This document shows positions 28,070 to 36,303 of a stretch of 64,000 nucleotides of DNA, one piece after another; positions within the stretch are counted from its first letter, which is position 1, and each line of letters begins with the position of its first letter. This stretch comes from Solirubrobacter sp963736505 (GTDB lineage: Bacteria > Actinomycetota > Thermoleophilia > Solirubrobacterales > Solirubrobacteraceae). A program made the position numbers and the translations under genes. The stretch lies in contig CAVTOZ010000003.1 of NCBI GenBank assembly GCA_963736505.1, positions 124,001 through 188,000 of the forward strand. The letters run 5' to 3'. The notes below the pieces were generated by a model that did no database searches, had not been told where the DNA came from, and worked only from the letters and a program-made list of their open reading frames with translations.

Positions 28070-30616
28070 CTAGGGAAGCGCCGGACCGCCGACATCGGGA
28101 GGTCGCACCCATCTTTGGGCGGCCGCACCCGCATCCCGGCGCGACGACACCCCGAGCTTCGCGAGCACGGAAGAGACGTGGTGATCGACCGTCTTGGGCG
28201 AGATCACGAGCGCCCGCGCGATCTCCGCGTTGGTGGCGCCCTGCACGATCAGGTCGAGCACCTCGGTCTCGCGCGGCGTCAGCCCGGCCGGCCCGGCGCG
28301 CGACGCGGCGCGCGGCCCGCGCGGGATCCGCCGCACGCCGGCGGCCCGCAACCGCCGCCGCAGGTGCGAGGCGGAGCGCGCGGCGCCGTACTCGTCGAAG
28401 CGCGCCAGCGCCTCCAGCCGCGCGGCCTCGTCGTCGGCGTCGGAGAGCGCGTCGGCGCGCTCGTAGGGGAAGCCGAGCGCCGACCACGCCGCCGCGGCGC
28501 CGCGCCAGTCGCCGGCGATCGCGCGCGCGTACGGCTCGGGATCGCCGGCGCGCGGGGGCACAGGCTCGCCCGCGCGCCACAGCCAGTACGCCAGCTCGCC
28601 GCGCGACCACTCCTCGCCGCGCGCGACGGCGAGCGCGTGGACCTCGCGCGCGGCGGCGGCGGTGCCCGCCAGGTCGCCGTCGAGCCAGGCGTGCTCCGCG
28701 CGCGAGGCCGCCGCCGGCCCGAGCCGCTGCAGCTCGCGCGTCGCGACCGCGAGCCGCCACGCCTCCTCCAGCGTCGCGCCCGCCTCGGGGTCGCCGCGGC
28801 GCGCCTGCAGGCGCCCGAGCACGATCATCGCCGGGCAGAGGCTGACGCCGAGCTGGTCGCCGAACGCGATCGAGGCGCGCGCGTCGGCCTCCGCCGCGGC
28901 CCAGTCGCCGTGCAGCAGGCGCATCGCGGCGCGCGTGCCGAGCAGGTACTGGGCGTACCCGTCGAGCTCGTGGTCGCGCGCGAAGCGCAGCGCGCGCTCG
29001 ATGTCGCCGGCGATGCGCACGTCGTCGCGCCGGCGCACGATCGTCGACGTCGCGAGGTTCACGAGCGCGCGGGCGGCGTGGTCGTCGTGCCCGGCGGCGG
29101 CCGCGAGCGCGAACGCCTCCTCGAGCACCTCGCGGCCGTGCTCGTGCTCGGGGCCGCCGAGCATCGCCGTGCCGACGTTGGTCAGGCCGTGGGCCTCGGT
29201 CTCGCGATCGCCGATCCGGCGCGCGAGCGCGACCGCGCGCGTCCCGAGCGCGATCGCCTCCTCGTTGCGCTCGCCGAGCATCGCCAGCTGCGAGCTCCCG
29301 CTCAGCGCCATCGCGAGCTCGCGGCTGTCCGGGAACGCCTCGAGCACCGCGATCGCGCGCCCGCCGGCGGCCTCCGCCTCCTCGCCGCTGCCCGTCCACC
29401 ACAGCACGCGAGCGATCCAGCGCAGGTCGTCGCCCACGCGCAGCGCGTCGCCGGCCGCCTCGTGGCGCTCGAGCAGCGCGCGCCGCGCCTCGAGCGCGCG
29501 GTCGCTGCGCCCGCACAGGTAGGCCTCGACCGCGACGCCCTCCAGCGCCTCGTCGCCGGCCTGCGCGGCGAGCGCCGCCTCCCAGTGCTCGAGCGCGTGC
29601 CGGTGGCCGCCCGCCGCGCTTGCCGCCCGCGCGGCGGCGGGAGCGAGCCGGCGGATCGCCTGGGCGTCGCCCGCCCGCTGCGCGTGGTGCGCCAGCCGGG
29701 CCGGGTCGGCGTCGCCGGCGGCCTCGAGCGCGGCGAGCACGCGGCGCTCGAGCTCGCGCCGGTACAGCGGCGCCAGCGCGTCCGCGACGGCGCGGCGCGC
29801 GAGGTCGTGCCGGAACGCGACCGTGTCGCCGTGCAGCTGCAGCAGGCCGGCGGCGACGCCCTCGTCGAGGCCCTCGGCGCCGACCAGCCACAGCTCGGCC
29901 GGCCCCGGGACGACGGCGGCGAGCTCGACGGCCGCGCGCGCCTGCGGGCCGATCGCCGCGACCCGCCACGCGACCGCCTCGCGCACGCTCGCGGGAACGC
30001 CGCCGGCCGGCGCGGCGAGCAGCTCGGTGACGAAGAACGGGTTCCCGCCCGAGACCGCGTGCAGGTCCGACGGCTCGCGCCCGGCGCGGCGTGCCAGCTG
30101 CGCGACGCCGTCCTGCGACAGCGGCTCCGGCTCGACCCGCCGGACGCACTCGCGCGGCAGCGCCCCGAGCGCCTGGCGCACCTCCGGCCGCGCGTCGGGC
30201 CGGCATGTGAGGATCAGGCACCCGCGCGTGCGCGGGAGCCGCCGGCCAAGCAGCGTGACGAGGTCGAGCGTCGCGTCGTCGGCCCAGTGGAGGTCCTCGA
30301 GCGCGAGCACCGCGCCCGCGGCCAGCTCCTCCAGCGCCGTCGCGAGCACGGCCTCGCGCGACCCGGCCGCCTGCCCGACGACGTCGCGCAGCGGGCCCAT
30401 CGGGCGCGGCGTGATCAGCGGATCGCACGCGCCCCACAGCACGCGCCGCTCGCGCAGCCCGTCACACGCGGCGGCCACGAGCGCCGTCTTGCCGATCCCG
30501 GCCTCGCCGGCGACCACCACGACGCGTCCGGCCGTGCGCGACTCCTCGATCGCGGATTCCAGGATCCCTCGCTCGTGGTCGCGCTCGACGAGCATCGCCG
30601 ACATCATCTCGGTCAT
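28070..30616 (-). CDS. Large LuxR-family ATPase transcriptional regulator (LAL/MalT-like)
   Basis: 848 residues from ATG 30616. An AAA/STAND ATPase (about 10-260) with Walker A VAGEAGIGKTALVAA and Walker B AVLALEDLHWAD is followed by a long helical TPR-like region (about 290-770) and a C-terminal LuxR helix-turn-helix: LTPRETEVLDLIVQGATNAE, then IARALVISPKTVDHHVSSVL. Such proteins sense a ligand through the repeats and activate transcription. Its targets are unknown; the frameshifted methyltransferase is the only downstream gene. Start codons of this gene and the DUF2283 gene overlap head-to-head, so their promoters lie inside each other's coding sequence. Confidence 0.9.
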   Translation of the reverse strand: MTEMMSAMLVERDHERGILESAIEESRTAGRVVVVAGEAGIGKTALVAAACDGLRERRVLWGACDPLITPRPMGPLRDVVGQAAGSREAVLATALEELAAGAVLALEDLHWADDATLDLVTLLGRRLPRTRGCLILTCRPDARPEVRQALGALPRECVRRVEPEPLSQDGVAQLARRAGREPSDLHAVSGGNPFFVTELLAAPAGGVPASVREAVAWRVAAIGPQARAAVELAAVVPGPAELWLVGAEGLDEGVAAGLLQLHGDTVAFRHDLARRAVADALAPLYRRELERRVLAALEAAGDADPARLAHHAQRAGDAQAIRRLAPAAARAASAAGGHRHALEHWEAALAAQAGDEALEGVAVEAYLCGRSDRALEARRALLERHEAAGDALRVGDDLRWIARVLWWTGSGEEAEAAGGRAIAVLEAFPDSRELAMALSGSSQLAMLGERNEEAIALGTRAVALARRIGDRETEAHGLTNVGTAMLGGPEHEHGREVLEEAFALAAAAGHDDHAARALVNLATSTIVRRRDDVRIAGDIERALRFARDHELDGYAQYLLGTRAAMRLLHGDWAAAEADARASIAFGDQLGVSLCPAMIVLGRLQARRGDPEAGATLEEAWRLAVATRELQRLGPAAASRAEHAWLDGDLAGTAAAAREVHALAVARGEEWSRGELAYWLWRAGEPVPPRAGDPEPYARAIAGDWRGAAAAWSALGFPYERADALSDADDEAARLEALARFDEYGAARSASHLRRRLRAAGVRRIPRGPRAASRAGPAGLTPRETEVLDLIVQGATNAEIARALVISPKTVDHHVSSVLAKLGVSSRRDAGAAAQRWVRPPDVGGPALP

Positions 30617-30851
30617 GGCAGAGATCCGCACGACGCTGGACGAGTCAGGACGCGCCTACATCGACCTCGGCGCGGTCGGCGAGGTGCGCGACTCGGTCGC
30701 GCTCCACGAGCTCGAGGAGGACGGCATCGCCGCGCTCGGGTCGCTCGTGCTGCACTTCGACTTCTACGGCAGGCTCGCCGCGATCGAGGTGACCGACTCC
30801 GCCGCCTCGGTGCTGCCGCCGGCGCTGCTCGACGCCGCCGAGCGCGAGTAG
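30615..30851 (+). CDS. DUF2283 family small protein
   Basis: 78 residues. MAEIRTTLDESGRAYIDLG, SVALHELEEDGIAALGSLVL and HFDFYGRLAAIEVTDSAASVLP follow the DUF2283 layout, in which a strand ending in D.y.GrlvGIEi closes a small beta fold. Function unknown. The ATG overlaps, head to head, that of the LuxR-type gene (both use bases 30614-30617). It converges on the first ROK gene with only 4 bases between the stops. Confidence 0.78.
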   Translation: MAEIRTTLDESGRAYIDLGAVGEVRDSVALHELEEDGIAALGSLVLHFDFYGRLAAIEVTDSAASVLPPALLDAAERE

Positions 30852-30855
30852 CCGG

Positions 30856-32028
30856 CTACATCCGCGCGACGAGGTGCTCGAGCGCGGCGGGCGAGCGCAC
30901 GACCAGGCTCGCGCCGCCGAGCGCGCCGCCGTCGCGGCCCATCTCGGCCGGGAGCACCGCCGTCGCCTCCGCGGTCACGGGCAGCGCGCGCCGGTCCAGG
31001 CCCTCGCGCATGCCCGCGAGCAGCGGCGACTCGGTCCCGCCGAGCTCGCCGCCGACGATCAGCGCGTCGGGGTTGAGCGCGAGGCACAGCCCGGCGAGCC
31101 CGGCGCCGAGGTCGCGCCCCGCGTCCGACAGCAGGCGGCGGACGCCGGTGTCGCCGGCGGCGGACAGCTCGACGATGTCGCGCAGGGTCACCGGCCCGCC
31201 GCGGGCCGGCTCGAGCAGGTCGCGCAGCACGTGCCCGGACGCCAGCCGCCCGAGGCAGCCGACGCGGCCGCAGCGGCAGCGCGGCCCGTCGTCGCGGACC
31301 TTGATGTGGCCGAGCTCGCCCGCGTAGCCGAGCGTCCCGCGGTGCAGCCGGCCGTCGATCGCGATCGCGCCGCCGATGCCCCACGAGATCTTCACGTAGA
31401 CGACCGTGTGGCGCCCGCGGCCGGCGCCCAGGGCGACCTCGGCCAGCGCCTCGAGGTTGGCGTCGTTCTCGAGCGTCACCGGCGCGCCCAGGTGCGCCGC
31501 GAGCCGGTCGCGCGCGGCCGGCGCGTCCCAGTCGGCCATGATCCACGGGTTCACGTCGCCGGTGACCGGGTCGATCGGGCTGGGCAGGCCGAGGACGACG
31601 CCGACCAGCTCCCCCCGCCGCGTCGACGGATCCGCGAGCGTTTCGTCGGCGAGCGCGGTCGCGATCTCCAGCACGGTCTCCGCGGGCGTGTCGAGCTCGT
31701 AGTCCGCCGAGCGGCGCGCGAGCACGTTGAGCGAGAGGTCCATCAGCGCCACGCGCAGCTCCTCGCGCTCGACCGAGATGCCGAGCGCGGCGCCGGCCGA
31801 CGGGTGCAGCCGCACGAGCCGCGTCGGGCGGCCCGGCGAGCGCCGCGGAGGCGAGTCGTGGTCGACGATCATGCCGCGGCCGTCGAGCTCGTCGACGATC
31901 GAGACGATCGTGGTGCGCGAGAGGCCGGTGACGCGCGCGAGCTCGCTGCGGCTGAGGCTGCCGTTGAGCCGCAGGGCGTCGACGAACGCGCGCATGCTGC
32001 GGTTGCGGACCTCCTCGAGCGCGCTCAT
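30856..32028 (-). CDS. ROK family transcriptional regulator (second of a tandem pair)
   Basis: 390 residues. The N-terminal winged helix (about 1-75) has SLSRSELARVTGLSRTTIVS and IVDELDGRGMIV. The ROK sugar-kinase-like domain follows: LGISVEREELRVALMDL (ATP-site start), TLENDANLEALAEVALG, YVKISWGIGGAIAIDG, GELGHIKV and zinc motif CRCGRVGCLGRLAS. The usual Glu after GCL (GCLE) is glycine. Such proteins bind a sugar or derivative and repress transport or catabolic genes. ATGA overlap with the other ROK gene upstream. Confidence 0.9.
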   Translation of the reverse strand: MSALEEVRNRSMRAFVDALRLNGSLSRSELARVTGLSRTTIVSIVDELDGRGMIVDHDSPPRRSPGRPTRLVRLHPSAGAALGISVEREELRVALMDLSLNVLARRSADYELDTPAETVLEIATALADETLADPSTRRGELVGVVLGLPSPIDPVTGDVNPWIMADWDAPAARDRLAAHLGAPVTLENDANLEALAEVALGAGRGRHTVVYVKISWGIGGAIAIDGRLHRGTLGYAGELGHIKVRDDGPRCRCGRVGCLGRLASGHVLRDLLEPARGGPVTLRDIVELSAAGDTGVRRLLSDAGRDLGAGLAGLCLALNPDALIVGGELGGTESPLLAGMREGLDRRALPVTAEATAVLPAEMGRDGGALGGASLVVRSPAALEHLVARM

Positions 32029-33140
32029 GCGGCGTCCGTGAGCGCGATGAAGCCCGCGTCGCGCAGCCACTCGGTCAGCTCGAGCGCCAGCGTGATCGCG
32101 CCCAGCACCTCGGCGCGGTCGGCGAGGACGGCCGCCCGCACCGGCAGCTCGCCCGTCGGCGGCAGCGCCGTCTCGCGCACGCGGGCGGCGATCGTGTCCA
32201 GCAGCACGGGGGAGAGCTCGCCGCCGGCGACGATCGCCGCCGGGTTGACCGCCGTGCACAGCGCTGCGAGCGCGTCGCCCACGAGCCCGCCGGCGCGGGC
32301 GATCCAGGCGGCGTCGTCAGCGGCGCCCCGGCGGGCGTCGACCGACGCGACGGTCTCCAGGCAGCCGCGGTTCCCGCAGCGGCAGACCACGCCGTTCGGG
32401 TCGACGCACAGGTGGCCGACCTCGCCGGCGATGCCGGTGGCGCCGGTGTGCAGCGACCCGCCGAGGATGAGGCCGGCGCCGATCCCGCTGGAGAGCTTGA
32501 CGAAGATCATGTCCTCGACGTCGCGGCCGGCGCCCCAGCGCGACTCGCCGAGCGCGCCGAGGTCGGAGTCGTTGGCCACGCGGACCGGGAGCCCGAGCCG
32601 CCGCGATAGCTCGTCGCCGGGGTTGATGCGCTCCCACTCGACCAGGATCGCCGCCTTCTGGACGATCCCGGTGCGCCGGTCGATCGGCGCGGGGATGCCC
32701 ATCCCGGCGCCGAGGATGCGGTCGCGGCCGATGCCCGCCTCCATCACCAGCGCCCGCACGAGCGCGGCCGTCGCGTCGAGCGCCGCCGCCGCGCCGGCGT
32801 GGACGTCGAGGTCGATGCGCCGCTCGGCAAGCACCGTGGCGGCGAGGTCGGCCACCGCGACGCGCACGTGGCGGTGGCCGAAGTCGACGCCGAGCACCGC
32901 GCCCGCGCGCGGATCAAGCCGCAGCCGCGTCGAGGGCCGGCCGGGCGCACCGGTGCCGACCGCGTCCGTCTCCTCGGCGATCGCGCCGCGGGCGATGAAG
33001 TCGGCCACGAGCGCCGAGACGGTCGCCCGCGACAGGCCGGTCAGGCGGGTGAGCTCCGCACGATCGGCGACCCCGGCCTCCCGCAGCACCTCGAGGAGCC
33101 GGAGGCGGTTCAGCTCGCGGATCTCGGCCAGCGCGCCCAC
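32025..33140 (-). CDS. ROK family transcriptional regulator (first of a tandem pair)
   Basis: 371 residues, GTG start. Winged helix with ADRAELTRLTGLSRATVSAL, then a ROK domain: VLGVDFGHRHVRVAVADL, GAGMGIPAPIDRRTG, RVANDSDLGALGESRWGAG, VKLSSGIGAGLILGG, GEVGHLCVDP and zinc motif CRCGNRGCLETVAS with the Glu present. It shares fold and layout but only moderate identity with the ROK protein encoded next, so the two are probably not a recent duplication. Divergent from the SDR gene; the 42-base gap must hold both promoters. Confidence 0.9.
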   Translation of the reverse strand: MGALAEIRELNRLRLLEVLREAGVADRAELTRLTGLSRATVSALVADFIARGAIAEETDAVGTGAPGRPSTRLRLDPRAGAVLGVDFGHRHVRVAVADLAATVLAERRIDLDVHAGAAAALDATAALVRALVMEAGIGRDRILGAGMGIPAPIDRRTGIVQKAAILVEWERINPGDELSRRLGLPVRVANDSDLGALGESRWGAGRDVEDMIFVKLSSGIGAGLILGGSLHTGATGIAGEVGHLCVDPNGVVCRCGNRGCLETVASVDARRGAADDAAWIARAGGLVGDALAALCTAVNPAAIVAGGELSPVLLDTIAARVRETALPPTGELPVRAAVLADRAEVLGAITLALELTEWLRDAGFIALTDAA

Positions 33141-33182
33141 TGCGATCGATTGTCGCAGCGGGCGATGTGATCCTGTGTCGCC

Positions 33183-34010
33183 ATGACACTCGCAGCCAAG
33201 ACGCTCTTCATCTCCGGCGGGAGCCGCGGCATCGGCCTCCAGATCGCGCTGCGCGCGGCGCGCGACGGCGCCAACGTCGCGCTGATCGCCAAGACCGCCG
33301 AGCCGCATCCGAAGCTTCCCGGCACCGTCTTCACCGCGGCCGAGGAGATCGAGGCCGCCGGCGGCCGCGCGCTGCCGATCGTCGGCGACATCCGCGACGA
33401 GGCGCAGGTCGAGGCGGCCGTGGCCGCGACGGTCGAGCGCTTCGGCGTGATCGACGTGTGCGTCAACAACGCGTCGGCGATCGACCTGTCCGGCACCGAG
33501 GCCTTGGCGATGAAGCGCTACGACCTGATGCAGTCGATCAACACGCGCGGCACGTTCGTCGTCAGCCGCGCGTGCATCCCGCACCTCAAGCAGGGCTCCA
33601 ACCCGCACATCCTCACGCTGTCGCCGCCGATCTCGCTCGAGCCGCGCTGGCTCGGCCCGCACATCGGCTACACGCTCGCCAAGTACGGCATGAGCCTGTG
33701 CGCGCTCGGGTTCGCCGAGGAGCTGCGCGAGGCCGGCGTCGCGTCCAACGCGCTCTGGCCGCGCACGCTGATCGCGACCGCCGCCGTCCAGAACCTGCTC
33801 GGCGGCGACGCGGCGATGGCCGTCTCGCGCAAGCCGGAGCTCTACGCCGACGCGGCCTATGCGGTGCTGACGCGGCCGAGCCGCGAGTGCACCGGCAACA
33901 CGTTCCTGTGCGAGGACGTGCTCGCCGAGGAGGGCGTCACCGACTTCGACGCCTACGCCTACGTGCCGGGCTCAACCCCGCAGGTCGACCTGTTCGTCGA
34001 CCACGTCTAG
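33183..34010 (+). CDS. Short-chain dehydrogenase/reductase (HSDL2-like)
   Basis: 275 residues. TLFISGGSRGIGLQIALRAA is the NADP-binding loop, VGDIRDEAQVEAAV the adenine-site aspartate, CVNNASAIDLSGTEA the NNAS motif, LSPPISLEPRW the catalytic-serine region and GYTLAKYGMSL the YxxxK motif. The sequence TLSPPISLEPRWLGPHIGYT resembles hydroxysteroid-dehydrogenase-like protein 2 and its bacterial relatives; the substrate is probably a hydroxyacyl or lipid compound. It is not clearly linked to the ROK regulators except by divergent placement. Confidence 0.9.
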   Translation: MTLAAKTLFISGGSRGIGLQIALRAARDGANVALIAKTAEPHPKLPGTVFTAAEEIEAAGGRALPIVGDIRDEAQVEAAVAATVERFGVIDVCVNNASAIDLSGTEALAMKRYDLMQSINTRGTFVVSRACIPHLKQGSNPHILTLSPPISLEPRWLGPHIGYTLAKYGMSLCALGFAEELREAGVASNALWPRTLIATAAVQNLLGGDAAMAVSRKPELYADAAYAVLTRPSRECTGNTFLCEDVLAEEGVTDFDAYAYVPGSTPQVDLFVDHV

Positions 34011-34189
34011 GACTCGTCGGCGGGGACCGGCTTGAGCATGTCGAGCGCCGTCACCGGCGGCCGCGGACCGCCGTTGAGGGCCTGTAGCGCGGCCTCGATC
34101 TTCGAGGCCTCCTCGACGGCGGGCTGAAGCTCGCTCAGCCGCTTCTCGAGCCGCTCGCGGGTCTCGTCGATGACGCGGTCGTCGCCCAT
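34007..34189 (-). CDS. Small coiled-coil protein
   Basis: 60 residues: MGDDRVIDETRERLEKRLSE, then a second helix EEASKIEAALQALNG and a short tail PVTALDMLKPVPADES. The heptad pattern indicates a coiled-coil hairpin. No family recognised. Overlaps the SDR gene tail-to-tail by 4 bases and is divergent from the phosphate transporter gene. Confidence 0.6.
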   Translation of the reverse strand: MGDDRVIDETRERLEKRLSELQPAVEEASKIEAALQALNGGPRPPVTALDMLKPVPADES

Positions 34190-34220
34190 GGCGGAGATCC
34201 AATCGGTTGGAGTGGCGGAA

Positions 34221-34240
34221 GTCGTCAACAAAATGTGAAC
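34221..34240 (-). promoter_or_regulatory. Candidate PHO box upstream of the phosphate transporter gene
   Basis: Read on the minus strand, GTTCACATTTTGTTGACGAC contains GTTCAC and GTTGAC spaced 11 bases apart. PhoP boxes in actinobacteria are 11-base direct repeats starting GTTCA. The site lies about 42-61 bases before the proposed leaderless start at 34282, the usual position of an activator site next to the -35 region. One of two repeats deviates from the consensus. Confidence 0.45.
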
Positions 34241-34268
34241 GCCGCGGTCCGGGGGCCGCTTCAGCGCA

Positions 34269-34274
34269 TATGTT
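34269..34274 (+). promoter_or_regulatory. Candidate -10 element (TATGTT) of the phosphate transporter gene
   Basis: TATGTT fits TANNNT and lies 7 bases before GTG 34282, which would make that GTG the start of a leaderless mRNA. It includes the ATG at 34270, which then would be part of the promoter rather than the start codon. Confidence 0.4.
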
Positions 34275-34281
34275 CCGGCGC

Positions 34282-35424
34282 GTGACCGGGGACATCATCG
34301 TCGTTCTCGTGGTTGCCGTCGCGCTCGTGTTCGATTTCACGAACGGCTTCCATGACACCGCCAACGCAATGGCGACCACCATCGCGACCGGCGCCCTAAA
34401 GCCGAAGATCGCGGTGGGCGTCGCAGCCGTTCTGAACTTCGTAGGAGCCTTCATCTCGATCTCCGTCGCCGCCACCGTGGCGAAGGGGATCGTGGACGCC
34501 GGCTTCGTCACGACGACGACGATCTACGCCGGCCTTGTCGGTGCCATCACCTGGAACCTCGTCACCTGGTGGTTCGGCATCCCGTCATCTTCGTCCCATG
34601 CGCTGATCGGCGGCATGCTCGGCGCCACGATCGCCGCCGTCGGGTCCAAGGGCGTCGAATGGGACGGCGTGCTCTCGAAGGTGATCGTGCCGGCGCTGAT
34701 CGCGCCCGTGCTCGCCGGAGTCGTCGCGCTCGGCGCGACGGTGATCGTCTACCGGTTGATCCGCAACTTCGCCAAGGAGCGAGCCGAACGCGGCTTCCGC
34801 TGGGCGCAGGTCGCGTCGTCGTCGATGGTGGCGCTGGCGCACGGCACCAACGACGCGCAGAAGACGATGGGCGTCATCTCGCTGGCGCTGATCGCCAACG
34901 GCAACCTCTCCGCGACGAACTTCGACGTCCCGACGTGGGTCGTGGCGTCGTGCGGCATCGCGATCGCCCTCGGCACGTACATGGGCGGCTGGCGCATCAT
35001 CACGACGCTCGGCACGAAGGTGACCGAGGTCCGGCCGCCGCAGGGCTTCTCCTCCGAGGAGGTCGCGGCGACGGTGATCCTCGCGTCCTCGCACTTCGGC
35101 TACCCGCTGTCGACCACGCACGTCGTCTCCGGCGCCGTCACCGGCTCCGGCGTCGGCCGTCCCGGCGCGCAGGTCGACTGGTCGGTCGCGGGCCGGATCG
35201 TCAGCGGCTGGGTGCTCACGCTGCCCGCCGCCGGGGCCACCGCCGCCGGCGTCTACGGCGTCTCGCGGATCTTCGGCCACAGCTGGGTCGGTCCCGCCGC
35301 GATCACGGTGATCCTCGCGATCGCCTGCTACGCGCTGTGGCAGGCCAACAAGGCGTCCAAGGTCGAGCCTGACGAGGTCGTCGTCCCCCAGCCCACCCCC
35401 GAGCTCGAGGCGGTGCACGCATGA
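34282..35424 (+). CDS. PiT family inorganic phosphate transporter
   Basis: 380 residues from GTG 34282; ATG 34270 would add four residues. Both PiT signatures are present: FDFTNGFHDTANAMAT near the N-terminus and ALAHGTNDAQKTMGVI in the second half. About ten hydrophobic helices surround a cytoplasmic loop (about 150-180, RNFAKERAERGFRWAQ). It moves phosphate (as metal phosphate) with protons or sodium across the inner membrane. Conserved SSSHALIGGMLGA and STTHVVSGAVTG segments support function. The downstream small membrane protein is translationally coupled (ATGA). Confidence 0.93.
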   Translation: MTGDIIVVLVVAVALVFDFTNGFHDTANAMATTIATGALKPKIAVGVAAVLNFVGAFISISVAATVAKGIVDAGFVTTTTIYAGLVGAITWNLVTWWFGIPSSSSHALIGGMLGATIAAVGSKGVEWDGVLSKVIVPALIAPVLAGVVALGATVIVYRLIRNFAKERAERGFRWAQVASSSMVALAHGTNDAQKTMGVISLALIANGNLSATNFDVPTWVVASCGIAIALGTYMGGWRIITTLGTKVTEVRPPQGFSSEEVAATVILASSHFGYPLSTTHVVSGAVTGSGVGRPGAQVDWSVAGRIVSGWVLTLPAAGATAAGVYGVSRIFGHSWVGPAAITVILAIACYALWQANKASKVEPDEVVVPQPTPELEAVHA

Positions 35425-35657
35425 GCCTGATCGCAGCTCAGATCGTCGACTGGGGCGCGCTCCTGCAGGTGATCTACATCTCCGCGTTCGCCGGGCTGGC
35501 GATCGCGCTGACGCTCGGCATCGGCATCGTCTCCTCGCTGCGCGCGCAGGACGACCAGGGCGGGAGCGCGTTCGCCCTTCACGCCGTCACCGTCGTGAGC
35601 GTGCTGCTGGTGGCGGGCGCGATCGCGGTCGGCATCTACTACATCACCGACAAGTAG
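35421..35657 (+). CDS. Small two-helix membrane protein coupled to the PiT gene
   Basis: 78 residues with hydrophobic helices at about 15-38 (ISAFAGLAIALTLGIGIVSS) and 53-73 (VTVVSVLLVAGAIAVGIYY), joined by a short polar loop RAQDDQGGS. The ATG overlaps the PiT stop. Its place suggests an accessory role in phosphate transport; no biochemical function can be read from the sequence. Confidence 0.75.
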   Translation: MSLIAAQIVDWGALLQVIYISAFAGLAIALTLGIGIVSSLRAQDDQGGSAFALHAVTVVSVLLVAGAIAVGIYYITDK

Positions 35658-35670
35658 CTACCTTGGTGGC

Positions 35671-36303
35671 ATGAAGGTCGCGATCGCGGGCGGGCACGGC
35701 AAGATCGCGCTCGCCCTTTCGCGCCTGCTGCACGCGCGCGGCGACGAGGCGCTCGGGCTGATCCGCAAGCCCGAGCAGGCCGACGACGTGCGCGCCGCGG
35801 GCGCCGAGCCGGTGCTGTGCGACCTCGAGGGCGACGACGACGTCGCCGGCGCGATCGCCGGCTGCGACGCGGTCGTGTTCGCGGCCGGCGCGGGTCCCGG
35901 GAGCGGCCCCGAGCGCAAGTGGACCGTCGACTACGGCGGCGCGGTCAAGCTGATCGCGGCGGCGCGCGCGGCCGGCGTCGACCGCTACGTGATCGTCAGC
36001 TCGATCGGCGCGGACGCCGGCGCGGAGGACGACGGCGGCTTCGGCACCTACCTGCGCGCGAAGGGCATGGCCGACGCCGAGCTGGCGGCCAGCGGGCTCG
36101 CGTACACGATCGTGCGACCCGGCCCGCTGACCGACGATCCGGCCACGGGCCTGATCGCGCTGGACGCCGAACGCGCCGACATCACGCGCGAGGACACGGC
36201 CGCCGTGGTCGCCACCGCCCTGGTGACGCCGGCGACGGTCGGCAAGACGTTCGTCGTGGTCGGCGGCGACACGCCGATCGCCGAGGCGCTCGCGGCGCTC
36301 TAG
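35671..36303 (+). CDS. NAD(P)-binding atypical SDR (YwnB/YhfK-like)
   Basis: 210 residues. VAIAGGHGKIALALSRLL is the nucleotide-binding loop, VLCDLEGDDDVAGAIAG the adenine-binding region, VVFAAGAGPGSGPERK and YVIVSSIGADAG the central strands, YLRAKGMADAEL the YxxxK-equivalent and YTIVRPGPLTDDP the family's RPG motif. Members are NAD(P)H-binding proteins with uncertain substrates. A TACCTT element (35659-35664) six bases before the ATG suggests a leaderless transcript. Its stop overlaps the MBL gene tail-to-tail by 4 bases. Confidence 0.85.
   Translation: MKVAIAGGHGKIALALSRLLHARGDEALGLIRKPEQADDVRAAGAEPVLCDLEGDDDVAGAIAGCDAVVFAAGAGPGSGPERKWTVDYGGAVKLIAAARAAGVDRYVIVSSIGADAGAEDDGGFGTYLRAKGMADAELAASGLAYTIVRPGPLTDDPATGLIALDAERADITREDTAAVVATALVTPATVGKTFVVVGGDTPIAEALAAL

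Noticed and set aside
27683..31327. A 1214-codon plus-strand frame across the LuxR-type and ROK genes
   Set aside because: Arginine/alanine-rich shadow spanning several real minus-strand genes; no motif and no ribosome site.
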